Shown piece after piece: positions 7,783 through 17,644 of a DNA stretch of 64,000 nt. Source of the stretch: Gemmataceae bacterium (lineage in GTDB: Bacteria; Planctomycetota; Planctomycetia; Gemmatales; Gemmataceae); assembly GCA_009691845.1 (NCBI GenBank), contig SIAJ01000003.1, positions 1-64,000 of the forward strand, in the 5' to 3' direction. Under the pieces are notes generated by a model. That model saw only the letters and a list, made by a program, of their open reading frames with translations, made no database searches and was not told the origin of the DNA. A program made the position numbers and the translations under genes. Every line of letters starts with the position of its first letter. Within the stretch, counting starts at the first letter, position 1.

Positions 7783-8718
7783 ATGAAAGCAAAACTCTCC
7801 ATCGGCACCTGGGCGTATCTGTTCAACCAGGAAAAGCCGACCAACGAATTCCACGTGATCCTGCACAAGCTGCAAGACCTTGGCTACGAAGGGCTCGAAC
7901 TCGGCAGCTTCGGGCCGCACCCCTCCCCCGCGACGCATCCGACCAAGGCGAGCCGGCAAAGACTGAAGAAAGAGATCGCCGATCACGGACTGGCACTCTC
8001 CGGCATTGCCGTGGATTTGTGGGCGTTCAAATCGCCCGGCGTCTCGATTCTGGAAGAGGTCCCGGCCGCCTATCTGACCGCGTTTAACGGCTGGTGTGCG
8101 TTTGCTTCCGAGATTGATGCGAAGACCATTCGTGTCGATTCGGTCTTGGCTCCGAACTACTTCGACACGGAAGAAGGCAAGAAGCTTGGCTACCAGGCTG
8201 GCATGGATCGGCTCGTGGCCTGTTGGGACAAGGCCAGCAAGATTGCCTCGGATTATGGCCTGAACGTCTGCTGGGAATTCGAGCCGGGCTTCGTGTTCAA
8301 CAAACCTTCCGAGATTTACAAGATCGTCGATGGCGTGCGAGCCAAGGGGAACACGAACTTCGGCGTGCTGTACGACACCTGCCATGCTCACATGTGCGCG
8401 GTGGTCGGGGCCAATCATCAGGGGGGCAAGGAAATCCTGCCCGGCGGCGAGTTGGAACTGCTCGAAAAGCTCAAGGGCAAGGTCACGCACATTCACCTGA
8501 TCGATTCGGATGGCACACTGAACGAGCACAATACCTCGACGCACAACCCGTTCGGAACGGGTGTGCTGAACTTCGACAAGCTGATCCCCGCCATGCAGGC
8601 GAGCGGCGTGCCACACAGTTGGTGGACGATCGATCTGTGCTTCTGGCCACACGCGTGGGACGTGACGGCAGACAGCAAGAAGTTCCTGGACAAGCTGCGG
8701 GCGAAGTACGCGGCGTAA
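7783..8718 (+). CDS. Sugar phosphate isomerase/epimerase, xylose-isomerase-like TIM barrel
   Basis: A 311-residue TIM-barrel protein of the AP-endonuclease-2 / xylose isomerase-like superfamily. These enzymes bind a divalent metal and isomerise or epimerise sugars or related polyols in the cytoplasm. Metal-site regions can be seen: NVCWEFEPG, NFGVLYDTCHAHM, THIHLIDSDGTLNEHNTSTH and WWTIDLCFW. There is no signal peptide. The ATG at 7783 begins the first strand directly (MKAKLSIGTWAYLF). A hairpin at 8760-8800 follows. The Gfo/Idh/MocA gene at 9766 may act in the same unknown sugar pathway, as such pairs are common. The substrate cannot be told from sequence. Confidence 0.85.
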   Translation: MKAKLSIGTWAYLFNQEKPTNEFHVILHKLQDLGYEGLELGSFGPHPSPATHPTKASRQRLKKEIADHGLALSGIAVDLWAFKSPGVSILEEVPAAYLTAFNGWCAFASEIDAKTIRVDSVLAPNYFDTEEGKKLGYQAGMDRLVACWDKASKIASDYGLNVCWEFEPGFVFNKPSEIYKIVDGVRAKGNTNFGVLYDTCHAHMCAVVGANHQGGKEILPGGELELLEKLKGKVTHIHLIDSDGTLNEHNTSTHNPFGTGVLNFDKLIPAMQASGVPHSWWTIDLCFWPHAWDVTADSKKFLDKLRAKYAA

Positions 8719-8720
8719 AT

Positions 8721-8757
8721 TTGGCGAGCAGTGTGGCATGAGCCGCCCGATGATGAT
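8721..8757. repeat. Half copy of the GCGAGC...TGAGCCGCCCGATG repeat
   Basis: TTGGCGAGC at 8721 and TGAGCCGCCCGATGATGA at 8739 match the left arm of the large inverted repeat at 60573-60608, with a diverged middle. Only one arm is present here, right after the isomerase stop codon. Confidence 0.6.
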
Positions 8758-8759
8758 CC

Positions 8760-8800
8760 CGGCTGGTCGAGATTCACGATCGCGTGCGTTCGACCAGCCG
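8760..8800 (+). terminator. Hairpin downstream of the sugar isomerase gene
   Basis: CGGCTGGTCGA and TCGACCAGCCG pair perfectly over 11 bp with a 19-base loop. No clear T run follows, so it may be a Rho-dependent 3' end or an RNA-stabilising stem rather than a textbook terminator. Confidence 0.5.
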
Positions 8801-8825
8801 ACAATCGCACTTGGAGCAATCGGCA

Positions 8826-9716
8826 GTGCAAATCTCCTCCACCGTCTTGCTTCTTTCGTCGCTGATTGGCAACGACCCGACGCAGTCGCCACTGGCCGCA
8901 CGTCTCGAATCCCTCGTCACCGCCCACAAGGGCAAAGTCGCCTACTCCCTCAAGCATCTCGGCACCGGTGAGACCATCTTTCACAATGCCGACGAGGTCA
9001 TGCCAACGGCCAGCCTCATTAAACTCGCCATCATGGCCGAGGTTTATGCTCAGGCGAACGAGAAAAAACTCAAGCTCGATGAGATGCTAACGCTCACCAA
9101 GGATGAAATGGTTCAGGGAAGCGGCATTTTGAATGACAATTTTTCGCCGGGAGCGCAGTTTACTCTTCGGAATGCCGTGCGACTGATGATCGTTTACTCC
9201 GACAACACGGCCACAAACATGGTCCTGGAGAAGACAGGCATCAAGCCAGTCAACGACCGAATGGCAGTGTTGACCATGCGGGAAACGCGGATCAACGCGA
9301 AGGTCTTCAAGGGAAGCACGACGTCAATCGATCCCGAACGCACCAAGAAATACGGCCTTGGCTCGACGACGGCCCGCGAGACATTGCGACTGCTCGAACT
9401 GCTACACAAGGGGGAACTGGTTTCGATTGACGCCAGCAAGGCGATGCTCGAACATCTGAAGAAGTGCGACGACATGGAGAAGTTTCCGCGATTCCTGCCC
9501 AAGGGCGTGACTGTTGCACACAAGACTGGGTCGGTGAGCAACGCCCGAACGGATGGGGGAATCTTGTACTTCAAGGAAGGCCCAGTTGCCCTGGTCGTTC
9601 TCACCAACGAAAACGAGGACAAAAGCTGGACGGCCGACAACGCAGGCAACAAGTTGTGTGCGGAGATGGCGAAGTCTGTGGTCGAGCATTATCAAAAAGC
9701 ATCGCCCAAGAAGTGA
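8826..9716 (+). CDS. Class A beta-lactamase-fold serine hydrolase, exported
   Basis: A 296-residue serine hydrolase of the beta-lactamase class A / COG2367 fold. It shows SLIK (the Ser-x-x-Lys pair, near residue 63), SDN (YSDNTATN) and KTG (HKTGSVSNA). The usual omega-loop Glu-x-x-Leu-Asn is not visible: the matching stretch reads [17 protein letters not shown]. The protein may therefore not hydrolyse beta-lactams efficiently and could act on peptidoglycan peptides or esters. The GTG at 8826 is chosen because GGAG lies nine bases upstream and the N-terminus ([14 protein letters not shown]) looks like a short export signal; a GTG at 8784 would lie within the hairpin. Resistance is not implied. 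Confidence 0.8.
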   Translation: MQISSTVLLLSSLIGNDPTQSPLAARLESLVTAHKGKVAYSLKHLGTGETIFHNADEVMPTASLIKLAIMAEVYAQANEKKLKLDEMLTLTKDEMVQGSGILNDNFSPGAQFTLRNAVRLMIVYSDNTATNMVLEKTGIKPVNDRMAVLTMRETRINAKVFKGSTTSIDPERTKKYGLGSTTARETLRLLELLHKGELVSIDASKAMLEHLKKCDDMEKFPRFLPKGVTVAHKTGSVSNARTDGGILYFKEGPVALVVLTNENEDKSWTADNAGNKLCAEMAKSVVEHYQKASPKK

Positions 9717-9765
9717 GTCTTTCGTACACATTCACTTTCCGATTTACCACTCGCAGGAACTCTCC

Positions 9766-10914
<1,149 letters not shown>

Positions 10915-10926
10915 CACCCCGTTTAG

Positions 10927-10949
10927 CGGGCGACCCCACGGGTCGCCCG
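10927..10949 (+). terminator. Hairpin after the Gfo/Idh/MocA gene
   Basis: CGGGCGACCC-cac-GGGTCGCCCG is a perfect 10-bp stem 12 bases after the stop codon. It is preceded by GTTTAG, the reverse of the CTAAAC that follows the palindromes at 932 and 24294, so it may belong to the same repeat group. There is no T run. Confidence 0.55.
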
Positions 10950-11020
10950 AATCCGCCTAGGCGCGAAGCCAGCGCAAACGCTACACTTCTCCAACAACCC
11001 CTCTTCGACAAGGATGTCGT

Positions 11021-12148
11021 TTGAAGATCGTTCACCTCATTGCGTCCAGTTTCTTCGGTGGACCCGAGCGGCAAATGCTCGGGCTTGCCAGGGCACTCCC
11101 CGACGAAGTCGAGACCTCGTTCGCGAGTTTCTCCGAGAACGGCCGCTGCCAAGCATTTCTGAACGAGGTCGAGCATGCCGGGTTCTCCGCCCACAAATTG
11201 GTTCACGATAGCCCCCACTTGTTCAAGTGCGTGCGTGAAGTAGCCGAGGTGCTTCGCGAACGACAGGCGGACATCCTGATCACGCACGGCTACAAGTCGA
11301 ACCTGCTCGGTCGAATCGCCGCGAGACGAGTGAGCATCCCAATCATCAGCGTCTCGCGAGGCTGGACTGGCGAGAACCTCAAGGTTCGCCTCTACGACTC
11401 CCTCGACAAGTTCCACCTTCGATTCATGGATCGGATCGTTTGCGTTTCACAAGGCCAGGCGGATCGCGTGTATCGGACCGATGTTGCACCAGGGCGGGTA
11501 CGCGTGATTCGCAACGGTGCGAGGCTGGAGGCTTTTGCGGACCCCGATCCGGCTTACAGGGGGCTTTTGCGGGAACTTGCGGGAGGAGCTGGCCCAATCG
11601 TCCTCGCCGCGGGCCGATTGAGCCCGGAAAAGGGCTTTCACGTGTTGGTCGAGTCGGCCCGGTTGGTGCCCAGCGCGAGATTCATTCTGCTTGGCGATGG
11701 TGCGGAACGGAGCCGATTAGAAAATCGGGTTCGCGAACTGGGTCTAGGCGAACGATTTTGTTTGCCCGGCTTTCGCAAAGATCTGGATGCCTTGATCCCA
11801 TGGGCGGATGTGGTTGTGTTGCCCTCGTTCACCGAAGGATTGCCGAACGTGGCCCTCGAAGCCAGTGCGGCCGGCGTGCCCGTGGTGGCCACTGCCGTCG
11901 GTGGCACACCCGAAGTGGTCGAAGATGGCGTGACCGGACACCTCGTCCCTTCTGGAGACGCTGGGGCGTTGGCGGAGAAGATCACACACTTGTTAAACAA
12001 CAATCGACTCGCCAGACAGTTCGGCGAAGCGGGTCGCCAGCGAATGATTGACCAGTTTTCGTTCCAGGCTCAGGCAGAGGCGTACCTGAAGTTGTTTGCG
12101 GAATTGCTCCCGGCCAAGTCTCAGGCGAGGGAGTTGGCATGGGCCTGA
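11021..12148 (+). CDS. GT4-family glycosyltransferase
   Basis: A 375-residue GT-B fold glycosyltransferase of family GT4, which adds a sugar from a nucleotide sugar to a growing polysaccharide or lipid. The N-terminal domain starts MKIVHLIASSFFGGPERQML. The donor-binding half has AAGRLSPEKGFHVLVE and the E-x7-E motif (EGLPNVALE). There is no membrane helix. The TTG at 11021 has AAGGA upstream and starts the first beta strand exactly. The next glycosyltransferase overlaps it by 10 bp, so the two are probably translated together and act in one envelope or exopolysaccharide pathway. Donor and acceptor are not known. Confidence 0.9.
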   Translation: MKIVHLIASSFFGGPERQMLGLARALPDEVETSFASFSENGRCQAFLNEVEHAGFSAHKLVHDSPHLFKCVREVAEVLRERQADILITHGYKSNLLGRIAARRVSIPIISVSRGWTGENLKVRLYDSLDKFHLRFMDRIVCVSQGQADRVYRTDVAPGRVRVIRNGARLEAFADPDPAYRGLLRELAGGAGPIVLAAGRLSPEKGFHVLVESARLVPSARFILLGDGAERSRLENRVRELGLGERFCLPGFRKDLDALIPWADVVVLPSFTEGLPNVALEASAAGVPVVATAVGGTPEVVEDGVTGHLVPSGDAGALAEKITHLLNNNRLARQFGEAGRQRMIDQFSFQAQAEAYLKLFAELLPAKSQARELAWA

Positions 12149-13350
12149 CCACGCTCGGAAAAATATCAGTACTCAGTACTCAGTATTCATTAAACAGCAC
12201 CAAGCCTCGCGTCTGCTTCGTGATTGATCGCCTGAGCCGTGCGGGCACGGAGAGCCAGCTTCTCGCGCTGATTCGAAATCTCGATCGAACTCGTGTCGAG
12301 CCCACGCTCTGCTTGCTCAACGGGCAGGATGACGAATCGCGTTCCCTGTTCCCAGTCGATTGTCCGGTGCTTGACCTGGGCCTTCGCAAGCTCATGGGTG
12401 GACGCAGCACGATCTCGGCGGCGATGAGGCTGCGTGCGTTCTGGAAGCAGCATCAGGTCAACGTCGTGCAAGCGTACTTTCTCGATAGTGCCTATTTCGC
12501 GCTACCGCTGGCGCGATTATCTGGCATCCGGCACACGATTCGAGTGCGGAACAATTCGGGCTACTGGCTGACGCCTCGACATCGTTGGCTGGGGCGGATG
12601 CTCGGCAAGATTGGCACCACTCTGACGAACAGTGAAATCGCTCGGCTTGCGGTCATCGAGGCAGTGGGGCTGAATCCTCAGAGAGTCCGCGTCATCGAGA
12701 ATGGCGTGGACCTGGATCGATTTCAGAACATCAAACCGCCTGACACAGCCGGGCCAGCGGTGCGAATCGGGGCCGTGGCCAATCTTCGACAGGTGAAGAA
12801 CATTGACGGGCTCATCCGTGTCGCGGCATCGATTTGCGGCAAGCATCCGCACGCTCGTTTTCAGGTGGCCGGCGAGGGAGACGAGCGACCCGCACTGGCC
12901 GAGCAGATTCAAAAACTGGGACTGAACGGACGCTTCGAGCTAATCGGCTCGGTAGTGGATGTGCCCGCATTTCTCGCAGGCGTGGATATTGCCGTCAATT
13001 GCTCCCATAGCGAATCGATGTCGAATGCCGTACTGGAATACATGGCGGCCGGACGGGCGATCATCGCCACCGACGTCGGGGCCAATGGGCGGCTGATTCG
13101 GAATGAACAGGAAGGTCTGGTCGTGCCCGCCCAGGATGACGCGGCACTGGAGGAAGGTCTTCGTCGCTATCTGGACGACCCGACACGAGCGAGTTCGTAT
13201 GCGTCTGCAGCCCGAATTCGGGCCGAACGCGAGTTCAGCCGACTCGCAATGGTGAAAGAGTTCGAGGAGTTCTTTGTGACCCTTTTGAAACAAAAAAGGC
13301 CCGCTCGAACTCGAGCGGGCCAGCCGAATAGGTCGAATTCGGACAGTTAG
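12139..13350 (+). CDS. GT4-family glycosyltransferase with repeat-bearing N-terminus
   Basis: A 403-residue GT4 glycosyltransferase, partner of the preceding gene. Recognisable parts are PRVCFVIDRLSRAGTESQLL (first strand and glycine loop), IENGVDLDRF, and the E-x7-E motif ESMSNAVLE. The ATG at 12139 overlaps the upstream gene by 10 bp and has GGGAG five bases before it. The first 22 residues do not belong to the fold; they are encoded by a tandem 7-bp repeat (12167-12187) and its surroundings. The last 17 or so residues (starting RPARTRAGQ) are encoded across the terminator hairpin of the opposing gene and are also likely non-structural. The stop overlaps that gene's stop tail to tail. Confidence 0.85.
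   Translation: MGLTTLGKISVLSTQYSLNSTKPRVCFVIDRLSRAGTESQLLALIRNLDRTRVEPTLCLLNGQDDESRSLFPVDCPVLDLGLRKLMGGRSTISAAMRLRAFWKQHQVNVVQAYFLDSAYFALPLARLSGIRHTIRVRNNSGYWLTPRHRWLGRMLGKIGTTLTNSEIARLAVIEAVGLNPQRVRVIENGVDLDRFQNIKPPDTAGPAVRIGAVANLRQVKNIDGLIRVAASICGKHPHARFQVAGEGDERPALAEQIQKLGLNGRFELIGSVVDVPAFLAGVDIAVNCSHSESMSNAVLEYMAAGRAIIATDVGANGRLIRNEQEGLVVPAQDDAALEEGLRRYLDDPTRASSYASAARIRAEREFSRLAMVKEFEEFFVTLLKQKRPARTRAGQPNRSNSDS
12167..12187. repeat. Tandem 7-bp repeat inside a coding region
   Basis: CAGTACT, CAGTACT and CAGTATT follow each other directly. Three units make 21 bp, so the frame is kept, and they encode part of the N-terminal tail of the glycosyltransferase. Confidence 0.75.
13298..13321 (-). 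terminator. Intrinsic terminator of the minus-strand gene, inside the opposing CDS
   Basis: GGCCCGCTCGA and TCGAGCGGGCC form an 11-bp stem. On the minus strand it is followed by TTTTTT, a textbook intrinsic terminator for the gene at 13347-13718. It lies within the last codons of the plus-strand glycosyltransferase gene. Confidence 0.85.
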
Positions 13351-13718
13351 TTTCGCGGGACTCGCGAACCGAAGGAATCGATGCTGTTCTTGGGCGGATC
13401 GTTGCCGATCGGCTTCCAGCCGCCGGATGAGCCTTTGTCTTTCTCAATCGATGTCGGCGTGAAGAAATTCGTGGCAGGGCCGGCTTCCTTCGTGGCTGGG
13501 CCGTCTTTTCGAATTTCGCGGATCGAGCCCACGATTTCGCTCCCTTTTTCGACACCCTTCTTCACATCGCCGGTAATTTTGTCTGGGTTAATGTCGACCT
13601 GAACCGATTGTGTGCCTGCCTGGTTCGGCTTACTGGAAACTTGATACCAGCCGAGATACCAACCCACGGCCAGAAAGGCGACGGTGGCGGCCCCGACCAA
13701 TGCGAGAATGTTTCTCAT
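13347..13718 (-). CDS. Small membrane-anchored protein of unknown function
   Basis: A 123-residue protein with one N-terminal hydrophobic segment (ILALVGAATVAFLAVGWYLG) and a charged soluble remainder rich in Lys, Pro, Gly and Ser. It contains VDINPDKITGDVKKGVEKG and no cysteines. The ATG at 13718 has AAGGAG upstream with good spacing; open frame further upstream to 13961 has no coding look. It is probably anchored in the membrane with the tail outside, or secreted. It has its own terminator at 13298-13321 and sits tail to tail with the glycosyltransferase gene. I do not recognise the family. Confidence 0.65.
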   Translation of the reverse strand: MRNILALVGAATVAFLAVGWYLGWYQVSSKPNQAGTQSVQVDINPDKITGDVKKGVEKGSEIVGSIREIRKDGPATKEAGPATNFFTPTSIEKDKGSSGGWKPIGNDPPKNSIDSFGSRVPRN

Positions 13719-13972
13719 CGTTAGCTCCTTCTTCTTCGATAGTCCGTCCGGTTCAACCGGGTGGGACACAATACCCTGGAAGGCAGGGTAAGTCCAGCGA
13801 GGTCGGCGAAATCGGCAAAACCCGTCTTGACAGCCCCAGCCATCCATTTCGAATTCTGCTACGAGATCAATGCCCGCGATCGAATAACTTGCTTGTCCGA
13901 GTGGTGCGGCATGGCCCGAAAGAAGCGCCCGGACCGGTCGTACGGATTGTAGCGGACGCAATCGCTCGTGGG

Positions 13973-13991
13973 GACGGACCTGAGGTCCGCC
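13973..13991. repeat. Small palindrome
   Basis: CGGACC-tga-GGTCCG with flanking G/C forms a short hairpin in the intergenic region before prkA. No gene is visible between 13719 and 14197 apart from this element. Confidence 0.45.
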
Positions 13992-14197
13992 CTCACAGTT
14001 AGAATCCTACGAGCCCTCTCTTCCGGTTTACTTCGCAGGGTCGGGCAAGCTACAATGAGTAGTGACCTTTCGAGAACGCCACTCGGGTTCTCCACCGCGA
14101 TTCGGACGTCTTGCCGGGAACAGCGAACCTAAATGCCCAGATGGTGGACCTTAAGACCGACGGGCAGTACCCCGCCCGCGATTCAAGGAGTGACATC

Positions 14198-16234
14198 ATG
14201 GCCCAAGCTAGCGACATTCTGTCCAGCCTGCGCTCGGAAGTCGATATCCACGATTACCGCAAGTTGCACTGGGAAGGAAGCTTTGAAGACTATCTCGGAT
14301 TGGTAATCGAGAAACCCGAAACGACTCGTACAGCCTACCAACGCCTGTACGACATGATTTTGACGCACGGCACCGAAGACACCTACGAGAACAAAGAGAA
14401 AATCACCGTCTTTAAGTTCTTCACGGAGTTTGCCGCCAAGCACGGCGACGCGATTTTTGGCATCGATCGCACGCTCATGCAGCTGGTCAACACGTTCAAG
14501 TCGGCCGCGCTTGGCTATGGAACTGAGAAGCGCGTTTTACTTCTGCACGGCCCCGTTGGTTCCGCAAAGAGCACCATCGCACGACTGCTGAAACGCGGAC
14601 TCGAAGAATATTCACACACCGATGCAGGTGCGCTTTACGCCTACGGCTGGAGCATGCCGGACGGTTCCTTGCAAAAATGCCCGATGCATGAGGAGCCTCT
14701 CAACATCATCCCGAAAGAGCATCGGGCCAAATTGCTCTCCCAACTCGCGGCCGTCAAGAAAGGCAGCCACGAGATCGTGATTCGCGGCGAGTCCTGCCCG
14801 TTCTGCCGGCAGATGTTTGCCGAACGGCTGCAAAAATCCGATGGCGACTGGCAAAAAGTGCTGCTCGATCTGCGTGTCTTCCGATTGCTTCTTTCCGAGC
14901 AAGACCGCATCGGCATCGGAACCTTCCAGCCAAAGGACGAGAAGAACCAGGATTCGACGGAACTCACCGGGGACATCAACTATCGCAAAATTGCCGAGTA
15001 CGGCAGCGATTCCGATCCGCGTGCGTTTAACTTCGATGGCGAACTCAACATCGCCAACCGCGGCATGGTCGAGTTCATCGAGGTTCTCAAGCTCGACGTC
15101 GCGTTCCTTTATGACCTTCTCGGAGCATCGCAGGAACACAAGATCAAGCCGAAGAAGTTCGCTCAGACGGACATCGATGAAGTCATCATCGGCCACACGA
15201 ACGAGCCGGAATACAAGCGGCTGCAGAACAACGAATTCATGGAAGCCCTGCGTGACCGCACCGTGAAGATCGACGTTCCGTACGTCACCCGCCTGAAGGA
15301 CGAGGTCAAGATTTATGAAAAGGACTTCAACGTACAGCGCGTGCCGGGCAAGCACATTGCCCCACACACCATCGAGGTGGCCGCCATGTGGGCGGTCCTG
15401 ACGAGACTCAACCCGCCGAAGCACCATAACCTCACGCTGTTGCAGAAGCTCAAGCTGTACAACGGCAAGACGCTCCCCGGCTTCACCGAGGACAACGTCA
15501 TCGAGTTGAAGAAGGAGGCAATTGGCGAAGGAATGCGTGGGATTTCGCCACGATATATTCAGGACAAAATTTCCAACGCGCTCGTTGCTCATCCCGACGA
15601 GGACAACATCAACCCTTTCATGGTCATCAAAGAACTGGAAGACGGCCTGCGGCACCACGCGTTAATCACCGACGAAGAGACGTTGAAGCAGTTCAAGGAA
15701 CTTTTGTCGGTCGTCAAGGAAGAGTACGAGGACATCGTCAAGAACGAGGTCCAGCGAGCGATCGCGGCCGACGAGGATGCCCTGGCCCGGCTCTGCTCGA
15801 ACTACATCGACAACGTCAAAGCCTACACCCAGCGGGAACGCGTGCGGAACCGCTATACCGGCAACTACGAAGATCCGGACGAACGCCTGATGCGCTCGGT
15901 GGAGGAAAAGATCGATATTCCCGAAGGACGCAAGGACGATTTTCGTCGCGAGATCATGAACTACATCGGGGCGCTCGCCATTGACGGCAAGAAGTTCGAC
16001 TATAAGACGAACGAACGCCTCCAGAAGGCACTCGAGTTGAAGCTGTTCGAAGACCAGAAGGATACGATCAAGCTGACCTCGCTGGTTTCGAACGTGGTGG
16101 ACAAGGCGACGCAGGAAAAGATCGACATTGTGAAGCAACGCCTGATCCGCAACTACGGGTATAATGATTCGAGTGCCACCGACATTCTGACCTTCGTGGC
16201 AAGCATTTTTGCCCGGGGACAGACGAAGAAATAA
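14198..16234 (+). CDS. prkA: PrkA-family serine protein kinase
   Basis: A 678-residue protein of the PrkA (YeaG) family: an N-terminal AAA+ ATPase domain joined to a C-terminal kinase-like domain, used in stress and nitrogen-starvation responses in other bacteria. The start [20 protein letters not shown] and the FEDYLG segment are typical. Walker [10 protein letters not shown] is at 118-126. A CPMH...CPFC pair of short Cys motifs lies near residues 160-205 and may bind metal. The ATG at 14198 has AAGGAG seven bases upstream. As in E. coli (yeaG-yeaH), a DUF444 gene follows, but an SRP RNA gene and a long palindrome lie between. No spoVR homologue is in the window. Confidence 0.95.
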   Translation: MAQASDILSSLRSEVDIHDYRKLHWEGSFEDYLGLVIEKPETTRTAYQRLYDMILTHGTEDTYENKEKITVFKFFTEFAAKHGDAIFGIDRTLMQLVNTFKSAALGYGTEKRVLLLHGPVGSAKSTIARLLKRGLEEYSHTDAGALYAYGWSMPDGSLQKCPMHEEPLNIIPKEHRAKLLSQLAAVKKGSHEIVIRGESCPFCRQMFAERLQKSDGDWQKVLLDLRVFRLLLSEQDRIGIGTFQPKDEKNQDSTELTGDINYRKIAEYGSDSDPRAFNFDGELNIANRGMVEFIEVLKLDVAFLYDLLGASQEHKIKPKKFAQTDIDEVIIGHTNEPEYKRLQNNEFMEALRDRTVKIDVPYVTRLKDEVKIYEKDFNVQRVPGKHIAPHTIEVAAMWAVLTRLNPPKHHNLTLLQKLKLYNGKTLPGFTEDNVIELKKEAIGEGMRGISPRYIQDKISNALVAHPDEDNINPFMVIKELEDGLRHHALITDEETLKQFKELLSVVKEEYEDIVKNEVQRAIAADEDALARLCSNYIDNVKAYTQRERVRNRYTGNYEDPDERLMRSVEEKIDIPEGRKDDFRREIMNYIGALAIDGKKFDYKTNERLQKALELKLFEDQKDTIKLTSLVSNVVDKATQEKIDIVKQRLIRNYGYNDSSATDILTFVASIFARGQTKK

Positions 16235-16249
16235 CGGCGCGGCGTGTTG

Positions 16250-16318
16250 CGTAGCTGAATTCGTGAGAATTCAGAGCTTGGCACGCGTGTCACCTGAACT
16301 TTCACGAGTTCAGCTACG
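16250..16318 (+). repeat. Nested palindromic element downstream of prkA
   Basis: The outer arms CGTAGCTGAA and TTCAGCTACG pair perfectly over 10 bp. Inside are two further hairpins, CTGAATTC-gtga-GAATTCAG and CTGAACT-ttcacg-AGTTCAG. The design suggests a dispersed structured repeat that also ends the prkA transcript, just before the SRP RNA gene. Confidence 0.65.
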
Positions 16319-16342
16319 GTTTTTGCGGGACGGCGTGAAAAT

Positions 16343-16437
16343 GGGTGGGGGCCTGACCGACGGGAAGGTATGAACCTGGTCAGGCCGGAAGGTGCAGCCA
16401 TAAGTACTGTACCGGGCGGCTCAGGGCACCCCCATCC
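16343..16437 (+). ncRNA. ffs: Signal recognition particle RNA (4.5S type)
   Basis: The RNA component of the signal recognition particle, which with Ffh delivers membrane proteins to the translocon. The core GGTCAGG-CCGGAAGG-TGCAGCC, with its GGAA tetraloop, at 16378-16399 is the conserved Ffh-binding helix 8. It is preceded by GAACCTG and followed by a matching return strand (TACCGGGC). The ends pair as a long stem: GGTGGGGGCCTGA with TCAGGGCACCCCCATCC. A TTTTT run at 16438-16442 fits a terminator. The length of about 95 nt fits the short Alu-less bacterial form. The symmetric loop beside the tetraloop stem is slightly shorter than in E. coli. No promoter is obvious. Confidence 0.88.
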
Positions 16438-16520
16438 TTTTTCGCGCCGACCTGCCCCTCTCCTTGACCAGCTCCTGAACGTTGACACTCAAACTTTCAG
16501 AGCGCGCGGGAGCTAATCCC

Positions 16521-17621
16521 ATGGGACAAAAGATCGAGCGCGACCTTCAGCGGTTCCGGAAGATTGTCCGGGGCAAGGTGAAGAGCGACCTGTCGAAGTA
16601 CATTTCCCGCGGCGAGATGATCGGCAAGAAGGGGAACGACCTCGTCAGCATCCCCCTGCCTTCCATCGAGATTCCGCAATTCCGTTACGGGCAAAAGAAC
16701 TCCGGCGGCGTCGGCGTCGGCGAGGGGCAAGTCGGGCAACCACTCACTCCTGCTCAAGGTGAAGGCGAACCGCAGGCCGGCGATCAACCGGGTGGACACA
16801 TCCTCGAAGTGGAACTGACGATGGAGGAACTCGCGGCCATCCTGGGCGAGGAACTCGCCCTGCCGCGAATCCAACCTCGCGGCAAGAAAAATGTCGTTGC
16901 TGAAAAAGACAAGTACACCAGCATTCGCCGCGTGGGCCCCGAGTCCTTACGGCACTTCAAGCGAACCTATCGCCGGGCCTTGAAACGGCAGATCGCTTCC
17001 GGCACGTACGTTCCCGAAAACCCAAAGATCATCCCGATTCGCGAAGACAAGCAGTATCGCAGTTGGAAGGTCGTGCCCAAGCCGGATGCCGCGGCCACGA
17101 TCATTTACATGATGGATGTGTCCGGCTCGATGACCGACGAGCAAAAAGAGATCGTCCGGATCGAATCGTTCTGGATCGATACCTGGATCAAGGCCCACTA
17201 CAAGGCCGTTGATCGCGTCTACATCATCCACGACGCGGTCGCCCATGAAGTCGACGAGCACACGTTCTACCACACGCGTGAAAGCGGTGGCACCAAAATC
17301 AGTTCCGCGTACGAGCTAGCCAATCGGATCATTGATCAGCATTTTCCACCGAGTGACTGGAATGTGTATGCGTTCCACTTTTCGGACGGCGACAATTGGG
17401 GCGACGATGTGCCCAAGTGCATGGAGTTGTTGAGCAAGACGCTATTGCCAAAGCTTAATCTCTTCGGTTACGGGCAGGTGGAAAGCCCTTACGGAAGCGG
17501 CGAATTCTACGATCACGTCACCGAGTTGGTCGAGGATCACGAAAACATCGTGGTGAGCAAAGTCCCCGATCGCGAGTCGATTTTGGGATCGATTAAAGAG
17601 TTTTTGAGCACGGGTCGATAG
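16521..17621 (+). CDS. YeaH/YhbH family protein (DUF444), VWA-like
   Basis: A 366-residue protein of the DUF444 (YeaH/YhbH) family, functionally linked to PrkA in other bacteria. The N-terminus ([20 protein letters not shown]) is basic. A Gly-rich linker follows, near residue 60 ([12 protein letters not shown]). The C-terminal half is a von Willebrand A-like domain with a metal-site motif in [10 protein letters not shown] and a later [11 protein letters not shown]. The ATG at 16521 is preferred because GGGAG precedes it and homologues begin here; an upstream in-frame start at 16482 overlaps the RNA gene's downstream flank. It probably works with PrkA, although the SRP RNA gene separates them. 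YhbH in Bacillus is sporulation-linked, but sporulation is not implied here. Confidence 0.92.
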   Translation: MGQKIERDLQRFRKIVRGKVKSDLSKYISRGEMIGKKGNDLVSIPLPSIEIPQFRYGQKNSGGVGVGEGQVGQPLTPAQGEGEPQAGDQPGGHILEVELTMEELAAILGEELALPRIQPRGKKNVVAEKDKYTSIRRVGPESLRHFKRTYRRALKRQIASGTYVPENPKIIPIREDKQYRSWKVVPKPDAAATIIYMMDVSGSMTDEQKEIVRIESFWIDTWIKAHYKAVDRVYIIHDAVAHEVDEHTFYHTRESGGTKISSAYELANRIIDQHFPPSDWNVYAFHFSDGDNWGDDVPKCMELLSKTLLPKLNLFGYGQVESPYGSGEFYDHVTELVEDHENIVVSKVPDRESILGSIKEFLSTGR

Positions 17622-17644
17622 CCCGAAGCCCAGCGCTGGCTTTT

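Noticed and set aside
7765-8901. Minus-strand open frame of 378 codons opposite the sugar isomerase
   Set aside because: Antisense shadow of a clear TIM-barrel gene.
12167-12187. Possible CRISPR-like repeat
   Set aside because: Three 7-bp units directly joined without spacers; not a CRISPR array. No array was seen anywhere in the window.
14612-15658. Minus-strand open frame of 348 codons opposite prkA
   Set aside because: Shadow of PrkA; low-complexity composition and no domain.
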